The translations under genes and the position numbers were made by a program. Under the pieces are notes generated by a model that was not told the DNA's origin, did not search any database, and worked only from the letters and a program-made list of their open reading frames with translations. A stretch of DNA of 64,000 nucleotides from Siphonodentalium dalli. Lineage: Eukaryota; Mollusca; Scaphopoda; Gadilida; Siphonodentaliidae. This document shows positions 11,378 to 22,319 of the stretch, piece by piece (the stretch's first letter is position 1; each line of letters starts with the position of its first letter). The stretch spans positions 103,253,319-103,317,318 of the forward strand of contig CP136066.1 in the NCBI GenBank assembly GCA_032622095.1. Direction: 5' to 3'.

Positions 11378-12135
11378 CAGTGTGACATTTGCAGAAAGAG
11401 GTCCCCAGAGTTTGAATTTAGTGATGCTATTCCTAACGGTGGGCTAGCATCACTAAGTTCACCCTCTTGGAACCTCATTCTGCTTCGGCCTAAACTGTTA
11501 TGGGAGAACTAGGATCAAATTGAAGTTCCCCGGTTGAAGTTGGTGATGTTCACTCATTCAATCATTTGAGTTTAAAGCATGCGATCACGCTTGCGCACCA
11601 TACATGACACTGACTTTTACCGGTTTCGATTCCATGGAAGATCCGGAAGTGCCTTATGAATCAACCGACCTTGACTCGCTTCAGTCTGATTCATAATTTT
11701 CTGAAAATCGAGCATGAATTGTACACGCATTGCGGTGAAGGATATAAGTTAATTTAATTCAGTTATACAGTGACACAGCGTGCTAGCATCACCAACTTCA
11801 CCTTCTGGGGACCTAATTCTGCTTAGGCCTCATTTTCTTTGGAAAGTATATATATTATCAAATTAAACAACTTGTTTAGTTCCTTTAGAAACTTCTTTAG
11901 AAAATTTATTTTGATTTTTTAGTTTAGTTTCTCTTTTTCCCCAAATTGACAGATGACATAATGCATAATCGAGGTGCCCAATGGGTGCACATCACTATTT
12001 CGAACTTAAATCTATGTCTAGGTCTCCCACGGCAGATGAGGGCATGCTGAATTAAGTCCCCAGAGGATGAATTTGGTGATGCAAGCCCACTGGGAACCTC
12101 ATTCAGCAAGTGACCAGCACCATATTTTGAGGCCT
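11378..12135. mobile_element. M11 element, split by about 215 bp of other sequence
   Basis: The left hairpin (gcagaaagaggtccccagag ... cctcattctgc) and the gagaactaggatcaaattga block run to about 11558. M11 sequence resumes at about 11774 (gctagcatcaccaacttcac) and continues through the usual middle to a right end ccatattttgaggcct at 12135. The intervening 11559..11773 has no match that I can see elsewhere. This subfamily's end (AGGCCTCAAAATATGGTGCT read outward) is also the left end of the copy at 44431. Confidence 0.7.
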
Positions 12136-12141
12136 GGTCTT

Positions 12142-12354
12142 TACAGTAATGCCCTAAATAATTGACCTTAACCACAGCAGAATTATGGGTAACTTTTCAG
12201 GATTTAGTCGGAAATTTGGCTTGTTGCCATTCATCGGAAAGCTCTCAATGAGAGCTTTCCTATGAATGGCAATAAGCCATATTTCCAACTAAATACAGAA
12301 AAGTTACCCATAATGCTGCTGTGGTTAAGGTTGATTATTTAGGGCATTACTGTA
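12142..12354. mobile_element. Pal-200, intact
   Basis: TACAGTAATGCCCTAAATAA ... TTATTTAGGGCATTACTGTA with nearly symmetric arms of about 100 bp. Lies 6 bp right of the M11 end. Confidence 0.92.
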
Positions 12355-12769
12355 TGAATTCTACCAGAGGATAACACATGCAGGCAAACAGTGCAGCTGT
12401 ATTAACAGTGTTTTCAATTGTTTTGCTCTGAGCCGCATGTATCACACATTAGTTCCGGGTTTATTTTAGATTAATTTTGCAGACAGTATTAAAATCGGTC
12501 TGGTGACAGAGGTGAAAATCGCTGAGCTGACATATAATTCTGGTAGAGATTGATCTCAATGCAGTAAACTCAATTATCTTGAGTGTCTAATAATCTTACA
12601 TGTATGCTTATTTCCACTCTTGACTATCTTTGCTAAAAATGGCAATTCATTCACATATAAGTGGACAACACTGCAATGATCCAGGTCCAGCCAAGGACAT
12701 TCGACCAGACTATATTGCCAAGTCAGACTACACTGGGTATTAAACAGTCTCCTTAACGAGAGGCCGATA
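12355..12769. other. Gene-free stretch, nothing recognised
   Basis: No repeat family, RNA gene or credible ORF seen. Confidence 0.5.
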
Positions 12770-13612
12770 CACTATGTCTTGTAGACTTGTACCTAGATAA
12801 AACAAGAGGTTGCACCACGGGTGCTGGGATACCCCCATGGTGAAATTGAAATATGGGCAGGCCGGAAACCAAATTATGAAAAACAAGAGCATCGCTAGGG
12901 CATGGCAAAATACGCCCTTTAGCCATTTTGAATTGTACTATCGCAAAATAAAATAATACTTTGAGCTTACATTTGAAGAAAATCTGATATACCCCTAATT
13001 TCAATGCCAAAATGCAGTCAAATTCTAAGTCAAAAAATGGCCGTAACTCATGTTAAAATAATTAGACAGAACCTATATTCGAAATTGGCCTGTAGTTTTA
13101 GCTGGGAAATACACATATCAGCTTTGGTTCAGATCAAATAATCAAAACTGGAGTTATCGGTAGGAAACAGAAATGTTATGAAATTGGTCAAATTCTAAGT
13201 TGAAAAAGGACCATAATTCATGTAAAAATAACTGGATGGAACCCATATTCGCACTTGGCCTGTATCTTTAGCTGGGAAATGCACATACCAACTTTGGTTC
13301 AGATCAAATAATCCAAACTGGAGTTATCGGTCGGAAACCAAAAATGTTAACAGACAGTCAAATTCTAAGTCGAAAAAGTGCCGTAACTCATATAAAAATA
13401 ATTGGACGGAACCCATATTCAAACTTGGCCTGTATCTTTAGCTGGGAAATACACATACCAACTTTGGTTCAGATCAAGTAATCCAAACTGGAGTTATCGA
13501 TCGGAAACCAAAAATGTTAACGGACGGACAGACGGACGGCTCGACAGACGGATGGACAGACTGATAACATAATACAACCTTTTTTCAAAACATTTAAAGG
13601 GCGTATAAAAAT
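12770..13612 (+). mobile_element. Tandem-repeat element with three 170-bp units
   Basis: Begins around an aacgagaggccgata block and an aacaagaggttgcaccacgg block. Three units follow, starting aattctaagtc at 13021, 13191 and 13361 (period 170), each with the gctgggaaatacacata and actggagttatcgg blocks. The third ends in a GACGGACGG tract and a tail ttttttcaaaacatttaaag-ggcgtataaaaa. A shorter relative ends the same way near 49.24 kb (tttttcaaatgggcatataa). Confidence 0.7.
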
Positions 13613-13639
13613 GAGAGAAACGAACAAATAACTTGACAA

Positions 13640-14055
13640 TTGTAACGAACGATGGACAGAAATTCAACATTTTCAGATAATGAAAGAGGGATAACTCTTG
13701 AATGGAAAATGTGAACAACGTTAATGAACCATCATTTGAAAGCCATCCTGATGCCAAACCTGCATACCAGATTTCATTGAGATCCGAAAACCCATGGTTG
13801 AGATATATGAGCGGACGGACAGAAATCCAACATTTTCAGATAAACAAAGAGGGATAACTCTTGAATGGAAATGTGAACAATGTCAATGGACCCTCTTTTG
13901 AAAGCCCTCGATCCTGATGCCAAACCTGCATACCAAATTTCATTGAGATCCAATCACCTATGGTTGAGATATATGAGTGGACAGACGTCTGGCTAGACAG
14001 ATAGACGGACGCATATAGTCCATTATATCCCCATCTTTTGGGATGGGGTTTTATT
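13640..14055 (+). repeat. Two-unit tandem repeat (163 bp) with hairpin tail
   Basis: ggacagaaat-caacattttcagata starts units at 13654 and 13817. Each has agagggataactcttgaatg, gatgccaaacctgcatacca and ggttgagatatatgag. It ends in gacag/acggac runs and a ccccatc-tttt-gggatgggg hairpin (about 14028..14048). Confidence 0.8.
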
Positions 14056-14377
14056 AAAAAAATGTATTGCTTTTTATAGCTTGTGTTCATGATAGAAGGG
14101 TTCTGGCCTCGAAATTAGGAATGAAAATGTCAATGACACTGTACATAGCTCAACTTGGAGAGGGATAATGTCATACATGACAGTCAATGGCGCAATATTA
14201 AAGGAATGAAGATAGTTTAAATGTTTAAAGTATTTAGTGATGCATAGATGCAGTCAGCCAAGTTTTTAATTGAATATCGTTCAAATTTGAAGCTCTCATC
14301 TAGAAGTGATGCAGAACATGCATGATATCCTTGGGAACATACTTGTTTTGAGGTGTTTATCTTTCATTCATATTTAC
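14056..14377. other. Presumed intron 3' of the RGS exon (minus-strand sense)
   Basis: No repeat or ORF recognised. It adjoins the splice donor of the exon at 14378..14474. Confidence 0.45.
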
Positions 14378-14474
14378 CTGTAAATACACTGGGGACCTTG
14401 GTCATGAAGCTTTTAACAGTACGAACAGTGACACCTGTCATCTCGTCTTGCATTCGGTCGATCAAGCTCTCCAT
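14378..14474 (-). CDS. Internal exon of an R7-family RGS protein (start of DEP region)
   Basis: Read on the minus strand, this 97-bp open segment is framed by a good acceptor (ttttacttgcag just before it) and a donor (GTAAATATG just after). It translates without stops to 32 residues plus one base: it opens MESLIDRMQDEMTG, passes VRTVKSFMTKVPSVFT, and the split codon begins with G. From memory of the family, this matches the region of animal RGS6/7/9/11 around RMQDE..GIPIRTVKSF and KIPSVFSG, the first helix of the DEP domain. R7 RGS proteins speed GTP hydrolysis on Gi/o alpha subunits. They pair with the divergent beta subunit G-beta-5 and are held at the membrane through the DEP region in neurons. 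Only this exon was found: the N-terminal exon should lie to the right, and the rest of DEP, GGL and RGS domains to the left. Which R7 member it is cannot be told from 32 residues, so no symbol is given. Confidence 0.85.
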
Positions 14475-15382
14475 CTGCAAGTAAAATGTTCACATTATAA
14501 GCTGCTTGATAGAGCCAGTAAAGTAGAAAAAGGGGAATAACTCCATAAAAAATGGACAATATAAGTAATCCTAACCTGTTTCATCCCAATTATGAAGCAC
14601 ACACTAAATATCATCAATTTCTGTTATAATATTGCACAAGTTATCATCCAGATAACTCAAAAAAAGGTAATTTTAAGTCGAAAAAATTGGGCTCAGTCAA
14701 AAATCATCAGACCATGATAAAATTCAAAATTACATATAGATCTGCACATTTACAAATGTGAATTATCTACTGTATCCCATTGAATACGGAATAATAGTGT
14801 CAAAGTTATTATCCAGACAATGTGGCAGGATGCACAAACATGTTGATTATAATATTATTAATATGAATCGTATGTGAGACATAGTGGAGCAACCACACAC
14901 GCAGTGCCTCAAATTAGCTTTTTTATCTTCGACATAATGCTAAGAAAAATGTATGTACATGTAACATAATGAAGTGGCCCCAGCAGAGACGACATGACAA
15001 TAATACTAGTCATGGATTGTGCAATCTTAACTGGATTCTGGCCCACAAAGCCAAAATGACGTAAATGACATCATGAACCATGCCACGATGTCTTCGCTTG
15101 TTTTCATTAAGCAAACCAATGAAATTGGTTTTAATGAAATAGGCCTAAATAGCATGGGAATTCTTTTGAAGTTTTGAAGTAGCCAATATTTTTTCATCTC
15201 ATTGGCCCATTGTCAATTCTGTACTTTAGCAATCTCCTCACAGTTGCTAACCGGAAGACAAGTGATAATTTCTCCAAAATCCATACCCGCGATCTTTGAA
15301 AAATGACTGATGGATATACAAAAAAAATAGATGACATCATTCACCAGCACCTAAGTTATAAACAACCACGTGGTGTTGCTAA
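14475..15382. other. Presumed intron 5' of the RGS exon (minus-strand sense)
   Basis: AT-rich with no recognised repeat family or further exon. I looked for an upstream exon encoding a tyrosine-arginine-lysine ending before a donor and found none that convinced me. Confidence 0.45.
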
Positions 15383-15457
15383 ATTAGTTGAAGTAGTTCA
15401 TTAGTGTAGTATTTCTGTTGCTATTAGTTGAAGTAGTTCATTAGTGTAGTATTTCTG
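15383..15457 (+). repeat. Two-unit exact tandem repeat (40-bp period)
   Basis: A 35-base block beginning attagttgaagtagttcatt occurs exactly at 15383 and again at 15423, followed both times by gtagtatttctg. Confidence 0.93.
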
Positions 15458-15523
15458 GGCATTCTAAATAGCATAATGTAACAAAAACCTGACTACCAAG
15501 ACTATAAAGAGAAGCTCTGTTCA

Positions 15524-15637
15524 TTAACCCATCCATGACTGGAGCTTCCTGAAATTTTGCGAAAACCCTGTGCCAATGCATTCTCTAATATACCGCTACA
15601 TTGTATGTGAGTCTCCCATAGAGCCTCATATATATAA
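15524..15637 (+). mobile_element. T4-a MITE, left half (split by an insertion)
   Basis: Starts TTAACCCATCCATGACTGG and continues gaaaaccctgtgccaatgca through the first palindrome to cctcatatataTAA, where a 1.67-kb repeat begins. The missing half resumes at 17309. Joining the halves gives the order seen in the intact copy at 29643. Confidence 0.85.
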
Positions 15638-16842
15638 TATGACCATACACTAGCGTAATTAATGAACCACAGCTAAACACACGCATAAGCTAGGATATAT
15701 CTGGGTCTTTTTAATCCTATAAAATAACTTCATAGATGCATATTCCCATCAAATAATATTAACTTAGGCCTAATATCGTGGTGTGATTATGATATATTAC
15801 ACTCCCGCGGCCAGACATGCACAAGGGTTCATCGACAGAGTGGGTCCTATAGCAATTTCGTGTATAAATTAGGTCAATCATATTATACATCAAGGCAAGT
15901 GAGAAATCAAAGATTCACAATGCAAACAGACTACGAGCTCACCGACTCAGACTTAAAACCTAAATAAAAAAACTTTTAAAAGCCATTCATTTTGTACAAA
16001 TTATTATAGAATATAAACTACCAACATCAAACTGAAAGTACGGTATTCAAAAGTCAAGACTGTTGGTTGTTGTCTAGAGGGGATCATTTTACTGAAATTA
16101 ACCATTATATTATTGATGCTGTGTGCGCAATCTGATTGAGATGTCTACTATACGAAGAAGCTTGTTGATATAATCATGTTCATTTCATTCATAAAATGTC
16201 ATCATGTCGATTTCAACAAAACTCGGCGAACAACGTCATCATGTAGCTTTCACCATCAACGAATTTGCGATAACATGAATGTATCTTCTGCATTGTTCAT
16301 AAGTATGTGTTTCTTATTGATTCATGAAAATAGAAGGATATCTGAGGATTATCATATTCACGTATGTACTATGTAATATTAGGATAATTTAAACGCGATA
16401 TAATAACGTTTGCTTGCATCACAAATATCGATTTCGATTCCACTATTGTCTCGAGCCCAGCCAGAGTGATTGAGATTTTCCCATTGCACGCGACATTTAT
16501 ATTTTAAAGGCATGGGCGGCGTTCGTCGCAGAAATATTCATATTTGTTCAAATCGCCATCAACGGAAGGAATATAAAAAAATATATAGTTTTGTTCATAT
16601 GCCAAACATAATCAGAGCGTAAAAAGTATATTGTCGTCAAGAGGTACGATGGTCTACGTAAAACAACAACCTTCTCGTGTTACAGAAGTTTTGCTTCTGT
16701 TTACATAACAAAAGCCAGGTTCTGTAACGTTTTTGCTTTTATTTACATAACAAAGGAAAAACATTTGACAATAACATACTGTCTATGCAATATTTCTGAT
16801 TGTTATAAGAACAAAGTCTGTCTATATTTTACTATTCTTTCT

Positions 16843-16970
16843 GCAGCCCTCTTAATTCAGATTGTTTGGCTTCGGCAATCCGCTACGGCAACAGTATGCC
16901 ATGCCCCAGTTTGCTTCAGCAAATTGCTTCGGCAATGCTGATTGCCGTAGCCAATTATGAAGGCTGTTTC
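16843..16970. repeat. Palindromic 'GGCAATGC' block inside copy A
   Basis: Inverted elements ttggcttcggcaatccgcta...ttcggcaatgctgattgccg surround a short centre. The same ggcaatgc/ttgccgtggcca motif ends the repeat near 6.1 kb. Copy B lacks it. Confidence 0.5.
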
Positions 16971-17241
16971 TGTTAATGGCGGTTTTTAACAGCATACCCA
17001 CCGCCAACGCCGCTCGTATCTTTAAGCCACTCCAATGCAAATATTTGACAGTCCATAATATGTTATAATTATAATGTTCTCAATAAAATGTAAACCGCAG
17101 CTAAGAATGAACTTCACTGTGCATAATCCAGATAGTAACTCCCCTCATTTTGGAACGCCGGCCATTGAAAGACGCACACGATTATTTCAGATTAATACTT
17201 TAAGCCCACCGAACTACTGTGCGACAAAAGTGCAGTGTTGT

Positions 17242-17291
17242 ATTATTGGTGACGTCACAAAATCAGATATAGTCTATATATGACCCAAAGC
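17242..17291 (+). promoter_or_regulatory. Conserved CRE palindrome plus TATA-like block at the end of copy A
   Basis: ggtgacgtcacaaaatcaga then tatagtctatatat and gacccaaagcg. The same 45-50 bases recur nearly unchanged at 25852..25900 in copy B, although the two copies are otherwise quite diverged. TGACGTCA is the classical CREB/ATF site. Promoter function is inference only. Confidence 0.35.
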
Positions 17292-17308
17292 GTCCGGCTT
17301 TGGTTCGT

Positions 17309-17442
17309 TATAAGAGAGTACATTGGCCTATTAAGATTGTAAGCCAGTGCACTCTCTTATATATGTGAGGCTCCCTATGGGAGACTCACATATATAAGAG
17401 AAAGCACTGGCACTGGCGCAGCTCCCATCATGAAATGGTTAA
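17309..17442 (+). mobile_element. T4-a MITE, right half
   Basis: Resumes TATAAGAGAGTACATTGGCC, then the second palindrome (gccagtgcactctcttatat ... agagaaagcactggc), the gcgcagctcccatcatgaaa block and a final ggTTAA at 17439..17442. Confidence 0.85.
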
Positions 17443-17792
17443 CAACTGCCACCTTAACCAAGTCTGTGAGAACACTGGTAATTATTATTAGCAGAAAGAT
17501 AAAAAGCCCTTGTAAATCATATTTTTATATTAATAGCCAACTCCTATCTGGCCCAACATGTACTGTTGTCAAATTATATCGGACCTATTAATAAAGGGGT
17601 TTATGGAAAACTTCTTTTTGCATAGACAATCACTATTTCAAAGACTCAAAGACTTCCGTTGTTGTTGTTTTATACTTGTTGAGACCAAACAAAACTTGGT
17701 GATACAATTAATCAAAATGCATTGTAATATCAATTCATCTACAGGTATCAAAAGACAATGGATGAGTCCCTACACAGTTACCATAATATAAA
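17443..17792. other. Gene-free stretch, nothing recognised
   Basis: AT-rich; the 77-aa ORF from 17558 has no recognisable features. Confidence 0.5.
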
Positions 17793-17922
17793 GTTATTAT
17801 ACAATGTTGTGTACAGTATGTGTTTTTCTTGTACGAGTCCAGGTTGTGGTGAAAAGTCATTCACCACAACCTGGATGAGCACAATAAAAACTCATACTCA
17901 GTACACAACATTGTATAATGAC
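17793..17922. mobile_element. 130-bp foldback (MITE-like hairpin)
   Basis: Outer arms gttattatacaatgttgtgt and acacaacattgtataatgac pair perfectly, and inner arms gtccaggttgtggtga and tcaccacaacctgga also pair. A mismatched segment lies between them, and the loop is about 10 nt. No duplication was identified at the edges. Confidence 0.75.
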
Positions 17923-19347
17923 ATTTTTATTATCCATCTGTATGTTTATCCAAATTTTGGGAATAAAACTTTAGTGGTTATTTTTGGTATTTGTCGGCAC
18001 TTAATTCTCTATAAAAGCCTGTATTGGATCATCAGAAAGCATGATTTGGAACAGTAAATATGAAAATGAAAAAAAAACTCAATGTGGAAGTGAAACATCT
18101 GCTAAATCCACCAGTGTTGCGCGTGCATCACAATTTCACCGATTCGTTTCGCAATAGTTAATTTGTGACATCAGAGTCCCGATAAAAAAGTCATATTGCA
18201 CAATTGGGTGTCCAATATGACATTCGGGAGTCCAATATGACTTTTTCCCGGCTTTTGTCCAATCAGAAATAGTGTTAGTTAAGGGATGGATAATAATTCT
18301 TAATAATTCTTGTATAAAGTATAACATTTGTCTATATTTTGAAATAGTGTTTTAAGTCAGTTAATTGACTCACGGCTGGACAGGGCCTTGACCCTTATCG
18401 TTCCAAATGTCAAGTCCCTCTTCAATTAATCCTGACAAAAACATCCCTACTTGAAGAACAGAGCGTTCTTTGTATGCTTTTATACATGGAGAATCCATCT
18501 ATTCAGTAATGATAGGGTTAAAAGCTACCTTGAATAACAGAAGAAAGATTGCTTAGATTCAGATTGTCTCCGGGATTTTCTCATAATTCTCAGGAGTGCA
18601 GATAATTGCATAAATCAAACAAGTTTAGATGTGCAATAGGCATAATAAAAATTTAGTAGCAAAGCACTCCTACATTCCTTGAAAATGCTATGCCTGTCAT
18701 AAGAAAAGATTGATATCTGGAATGATTGCTTGCTGGGAATTTTGAAATGTAATTCGTTCCAAGTACACACGAATAAATTTCAAATCTTTCTCCTCACAAG
18801 ACGGTTATCCAATAATAAGGTGTACATTATTCTCGAGAGCGACCGGAGAATCGATAATCCATGCAGGTTTATGTGTTTGCCTAGTAGATCATATCTGTAG
18901 AAGGAGATCGGATGGCTAAACCACGGCAAAAGCCACATCAGATGCATCAATGTGTGTCACAGAACTCCAATGCAATAAGCTGACAATTAACGAGCATTAG
19001 CAGGACTATTTTTAAACATGATCACCCACTTATCGGAAGACTTAATGAAGCGTAGCGATATTATACACTGGCCTGATAGGACTCTTGGCGTGAAGAAATT
19101 GACAGCTTTCCGAAGAAATTGGTGATTATTTCTTTTCTAGTGTCTGCTTAATAGATGCTGTAGATTAGTGATATAATTAATGAACAGAGCTTGCCTTGCA
19201 GCGGACTACAGGCTATATATACATGTATATATGCTTGTAGAACCATTCTCCGTAGCCATTATGGCAGGGTTAAACCAAGGGGTGCATCAGGCCCATTTTC
19301 CCCTGGCCAAAATTTCACCTCCGACATATTCCCGATACTGATCCAGT
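17923..19347. other. Gene-free stretch with few landmarks
   Basis: Around 18170..18260 the block gtccaatatgac with cgggag/cccgg flanks occurs twice with inverted pieces, a small degenerate repeat. Otherwise no family, RNA gene or coding exon was recognised. Confidence 0.5.
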
Positions 19348-19738
19348 TTAACCCTTTACCCAACAAACCGGCCAAATAAATCTTCAACAGCCTAAATTAT
19401 CTTGGGTCTGTCTCAATAAAACCATACAAATATGGATATCATTGGAACCGGCTCCTTGACCACATTGTGATAGTTACAGTTATGCCCTGTGCCAATGCAT
19501 TCTCTTATATATGCGAGTCGACCATAGGTCGCCTCGCATATATAAGAGAATGCATTGGCCTAAAAAAAAATCTTTTTTTAACACTTTTTACCATTTTTTC
19601 TTACATTCTTTAACAATTTTATAATTTTTAATGTGTTAAGCCAATGCATTCTCTTATATATGCGAGGTGACCTATGGTCGACTCGCATATATAAGAGAAT
19701 GCATTGGCACAGGGCCATTATGTTGGGTAAAGGGTTAA
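19348..19738 (-). mobile_element. T4-a long MITE (391 bp), one of an inverted pair
   Basis: TTAACCCTTTACCCAACA and TGTTGGGTAAAGGGTTAA form perfect 18-bp inverted termini including TTAA. Contents: a unique arm (ccggccaaataaatcttcaa ... accacattgtgatagttaca), then two perfect gccaatgcattctcttatat palindromes separated by an AT-rich spacer (ttttttcttacattctttaa). The same element in the opposite orientation lies at 20117. Confidence 0.93.
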
Positions 19739-20116
19739 TGCCTACACCACATGTGTATCTGAGGCTTACTCCCGCTGAATAAAGCCAACATGGAATAATA
19801 AGTGAAGATCATTTTATTCGCTAGCTAATGCTCACTCTGACCACTCTTGAACCTTTTACTGAAAAATAATTCTCTTCAGGACTGCATACATCAATAATAA
19901 TTTATCTTCGTGTGATATCAGTGATTCCCATAGTCCCAAGTTTACTTCGACTTAAAACAGCTTGTTATACACACTACCGATATCACAAACTGGTTTATGT
20001 CAAAAGAAACTTGGGTCTAAGTGTAGTAGAATTACCTTTCTCCCATGCCTTACACATTTTAACACAGGCAGCCCATGTGAGATTTCCCCATCTCACACCC
20101 CACATGACATGCTCTT
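19739..20116. other. Spacer between inverted T4-a long copies
   Basis: 378 bp with no recognised repeat or gene. It would form the loop if the flanking inverted copies paired. Confidence 0.6.
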
Positions 20117-20515
20117 TTAACCCTTTACCCAACAGAACGGCCCTGTGCCAATGCATTCTCTTATATATGCGAGTCGACCATAGGTCGCCTCGCATATATA
20201 AGAGAATGCATTGGCTTAACACATTAAAAATTATAAAATTGTTAAAGAATGTAAGAAAAAATGGTAAAAAGTGTTAAAAAAAGATTATTTTTAGGCCAAT
20301 GCATTCTCTTATATATGCGAGGCGACCTATGGTCGACTCGCATATATAAGAGAATGCATTGGCACAGGGCTAACTGTAACTATCACAATGTGGTCAAGGA
20401 GCCGGTTCCAATGATATCCATATGTGTATGGTTCTATTGAGACAGACCGAAGATATTTTAGGCTGTTGAAGCTTTATTTGGCCGGTTTTGGCCGGTTTGT
20501 TGGGTAAAGGGTTAA
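20117..20515 (+). mobile_element. T4-a long MITE (399 bp)
   Basis: Same termini as the copy at 19348, reversed. It includes a duplicated ccggttttggccggttt near the right end that the 19348 copy lacks. It is nearly identical to the copy at 57221 (a handful of differences), which suggests recent spread. Confidence 0.93.
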
Positions 20516-21348
20516 AGAGCCATCTTTAAATTTTGTGTGAGAACTAAAAGGATGGCAACCAACAGACACTTCACGTTTCAACTCAATAAATCACTGAATA
20601 AATATGGATTTGTTTGTGGACGCTAAATGATAATGAAGATATGCACCCCAACTGTGTAAACACATGCAACCTTCCACAGGGGTCCATTTGTGAACACAGA
20701 GTTGCATATAAAACTGCAAGTGGTGTGACACATTCGAACGAGAGGCCGATCGTGTTAACCCATCCCTTGGCGATAGTAAATTACTATGATCGGAATCATA
20801 AATGAGAGTTTTGCTGTTGAATTATAGAGTATAGTGTTATGTACTATTATAGACAAATGTACATAACACAAATTATTGGAATTTATGGGTCACTCGTATT
20901 TTTACAAGAGAATGCACTGGTACAGGATCTGTAATGCTGCACCACCACAGCTTTGGGTTAAATGTGAAAGGTGACCTGGACATGGAATACTTGGGTTAAT
21001 TAAGAGAGTCCAATTTAAGTTTACCATGATAATTTATCAAATTCTACCAACAATATAGATCAAGATAAGCCACCTCACTGCTGACCCATTAATATCAATT
21101 ATATAGCAGAGCTGTCAACAAATCACAGGAATTGTTTATGTTGAAAGCTGACATCTCTATTAAACCAATAACAATTATAATGACCTCAGACAATCTGTAG
21201 AGTGATATCTTCAGCTGTGCAAGGCAGCACAGATGTCCAACTCTACTGCTATCATGTGATGTGCATTGTTGAATCTTTATTTTAAATTAGATACTGTAGC
21301 TTTCTTTATCAGATTATCTGCACATTGGCATAAGAGACATCAGAAAAT
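20516..21348. other. Mostly unrecognised, with a T4-a fragment
   Basis: About 20650..20790 contains a gaacgagaggccgatcgtgt block also seen in diverged form near 12.77 and 26.17 kb. Position 20905..20961 is the right tail of a T4-a MITE (gagaatgcactggtacagga ... ggTTAA). No exon seen. Confidence 0.5.
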
Positions 21349-21671
21349 AATATGATCATACGCTAGCGTAATTAATGAACCAAAGCAAAACCACTCATAT
21401 GAGGGTAGCTGTGGCTTTTTGTTTTTGTTTTATATCAAAATCAGTTTATAAATTCTCTGGTATTCCCTCCAAATAAGACTCACATAAGGCTATATTTCCT
21501 GGCTTCGTCGAATAAATGGACCCCAATCGTAATTTCGAGTATAAATTAGGCAAATCGTACTTCAGGGTAGTCTTGATCGACAGCTAGACTATTCATGGTT
21601 ATAAACTACTAGTACCAACATCAAAGTGAAATTAGTTATACCTTGTCGAGAGGGGAACGGGAACTACTTTA

Positions 21672-22319
21672 GGTAGCAGTACACGATTTCACAGGTTGTA
21701 GGGGATCTGAAAAATAGAAATATAAGTATCTGGGGGGCATAACGGCCAGTGTAGTCTGTGTTAACTGTGTCGTTACTGGTTTGAAGGTTTATTTATTTTA
21801 CAAAACTGGGAAAGTTCTCAAAAAAGTGAAAAATTTGGATACGCAACAGGGTTTTCGTATTCAGTGAAGGCCAACTCTGTGTTATTGGTTACAGGAAAAT
21901 AGCCCGATTTCTCTCCCCTGAATTCTGTCATCTGGGCTCGCAAGACTTTTTTTTCAAATTGATACGATAACTTTTTTTCTATTTCAAATATTTCTTAGCT
22001 CTATCATAGCTCTATCAGGTGGAAGAATCTTATTTACTGACATTCGCTCTATCATGGTCTGTTTTCGGGTAGAAAATGGCCAATTTGAGTGAAAAAATGG
22101 GTAAAATTGAGCGGTTCGTGTGTGCAAACCAAGGGGCATAACTCAATGACATATTGTACGAAGAACCAAAAGTACATTTAAATGATTACACCTAAAATTT
22201 CTGTCGAAATTAAAACATGCTTGATTGGATATATGCCAATGATAATGGCTTAGCATTGATTTGAAGTACAGTACCCCCTCCCAGGTTGGCAAAATTGCTG
22301 GAAATCGTGTATTGCTACC
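21672..22319 (+). mobile_element. T4-g element, left copy (648 bp)
   Basis: Begins GGTAGCAGTACACGATTTC and ends GAAATCGTGTATTGCTACC, inverted termini with one mismatch, followed by TTAA (left flank TTTA). It is base-for-base the same as the copy at 23609 by eye, except for 8 bases (tatataat) present only in the other copy near 24190. No long ORF. TTAA flanks suggest piggyBac-like mobilisation, though the GGTAGC terminus is not the usual CCC. Confidence 0.88.

Larger units (their letters stand above)
15638..17308. mobile_element. 1.67-kb repeat, copy A, inserted in T4-a with 5-bp TATAA duplication
   Basis: Begins tatgaccatacactagcgta and ends near gacccaaagcgtccggcttt. TATAA stands at both junctions (15633..15637 and 17309..17313), and removing the insert restores a normal T4-a arm. 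A diverged second copy spans 21349..25900. Shared blocks include attaatgaacca, the fraction around 16190 (catgtcgatttcaacaaaac), ctcaataaaa-gtaaac and a strongly conserved right end with a gtgacgtcac palindrome. No ORF or classical TIR was seen, so the class is unknown. Confidence 0.75.

Noticed and set aside
19490-19560. TATATAAG motifs in T4-a palindromes as TATA-box promoters
   Set aside because: They occur symmetrically in every palindrome copy and face no gene. They are part of the repeat.
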